6,986 nt of DNA from an uncultured Erysipelotrichaceae bacterium (GTDB lineage Bacteria; Bacillota_I; Bacilli_A; Erysipelotrichales; Erysipelotrichaceae), in contig CAJUGR010000094.1 in the NCBI GenBank assembly GCA_910586285.1, positions 1 through 6,986 on the forward strand. Direction: 5' to 3'. The notes under the pieces were generated by a model. It did no database searches. It was not told where the DNA came from and saw only the letters and a list, made by a program, of their open reading frames with translations. Positions 6,893 through 6,986 of the stretch are shown here, piece by piece; positions within the stretch are counted from its first letter, which is position 1; the number at the start of each line of letters is the position of its first letter. A program made the position numbers and the translations under genes.

Positions 6893-6986
6893 ATGCGTAA
6901 AAGAATCTCCAATAAAGTAAGTGATTAGCATGAATTGGAAGAAGAATATTTTTTCGTTGATAAAAGTATGATGATCCATGATTTCA
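6893..6986 (+). pseudogene. Possible start of an interrupted gene, running off the window
   Basis: An ATG at 6893 opens MRKRISNKVSD, then meets a TAG at 6926-6928. The same frame continues open to the window end with HELEEEYFFVDKSMMIHDF. The peptide on both sides of the stop looks protein-like, so one nonsense change in a real gene is possible, but I do not recognise the family. The ribosome binding site is weak (GGTGATG region). It may equally be chance; only about 30 codons are visible. Confidence 0.25.

Noticed and set aside
6962..6972. AAAAGTATGAT shared with the hairpin at 5520-5530 as a direct repeat
   Set aside because: Eleven AT-rich bases shared once is expected by chance and there is no further similarity.

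Overview
The window comes from a low-GC, AT-rich Gram-positive-type bacterium. The evidence is purine-rich AGGAGG-like ribosome binding sites, a textbook sigma-A promoter, hairpin terminators, and a very long secreted surface protein with a C-terminal cell-surface anchor. The gene style (large Ig/RCC1 adhesin-like protein, sigma factor with a membrane tail) would fit Erysipelotrichia or a related Firmicute. That placement is inference from style, not from a marker gene.

Two complete genes fill most of the window, both on the minus strand. The upstream one (5556-6644) encodes a 362-residue ECF-type sigma-70 factor. After region 4 it continues into a transmembrane segment and a roughly 110-residue tail predicted to lie outside the membrane. 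The downstream one (311-5266) encodes a 1651-residue secreted protein. In order it has a signal peptide, degenerate RCC1 propeller repeats, several Ig-like/cadherin-like modules, a charged helical linker, a Pro-Asp-Gly repeat tract, 12-residue acidic DxDxDG repeats, and a transmembrane plus Arg/Lys tail like a degenerate sortase signal.

The regulatory layout is the most informative part. The sigma gene has a strong housekeeping promoter (TTTACA-17-TATAAT with extended TG). Its stop codon is followed immediately by a perfect 16-bp hairpin. The surface-protein gene has its own promoter, TGAAAC-16-CGGTC, which has the layout of an ECF promoter. The simplest reading is that the membrane-tethered sigma factor switches on the large surface protein. 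This is a two-gene sensing and display module with no separate anti-sigma gene visible.

Edges: positions 1-178 hold nothing I can identify. A likely bidirectional terminator lies at 179-216. Positions 6645-6986 are AT-rich and contain the sigma promoter. At the right edge is a plus-strand reading frame, interrupted by a TAG, that may be the start of a broken gene.
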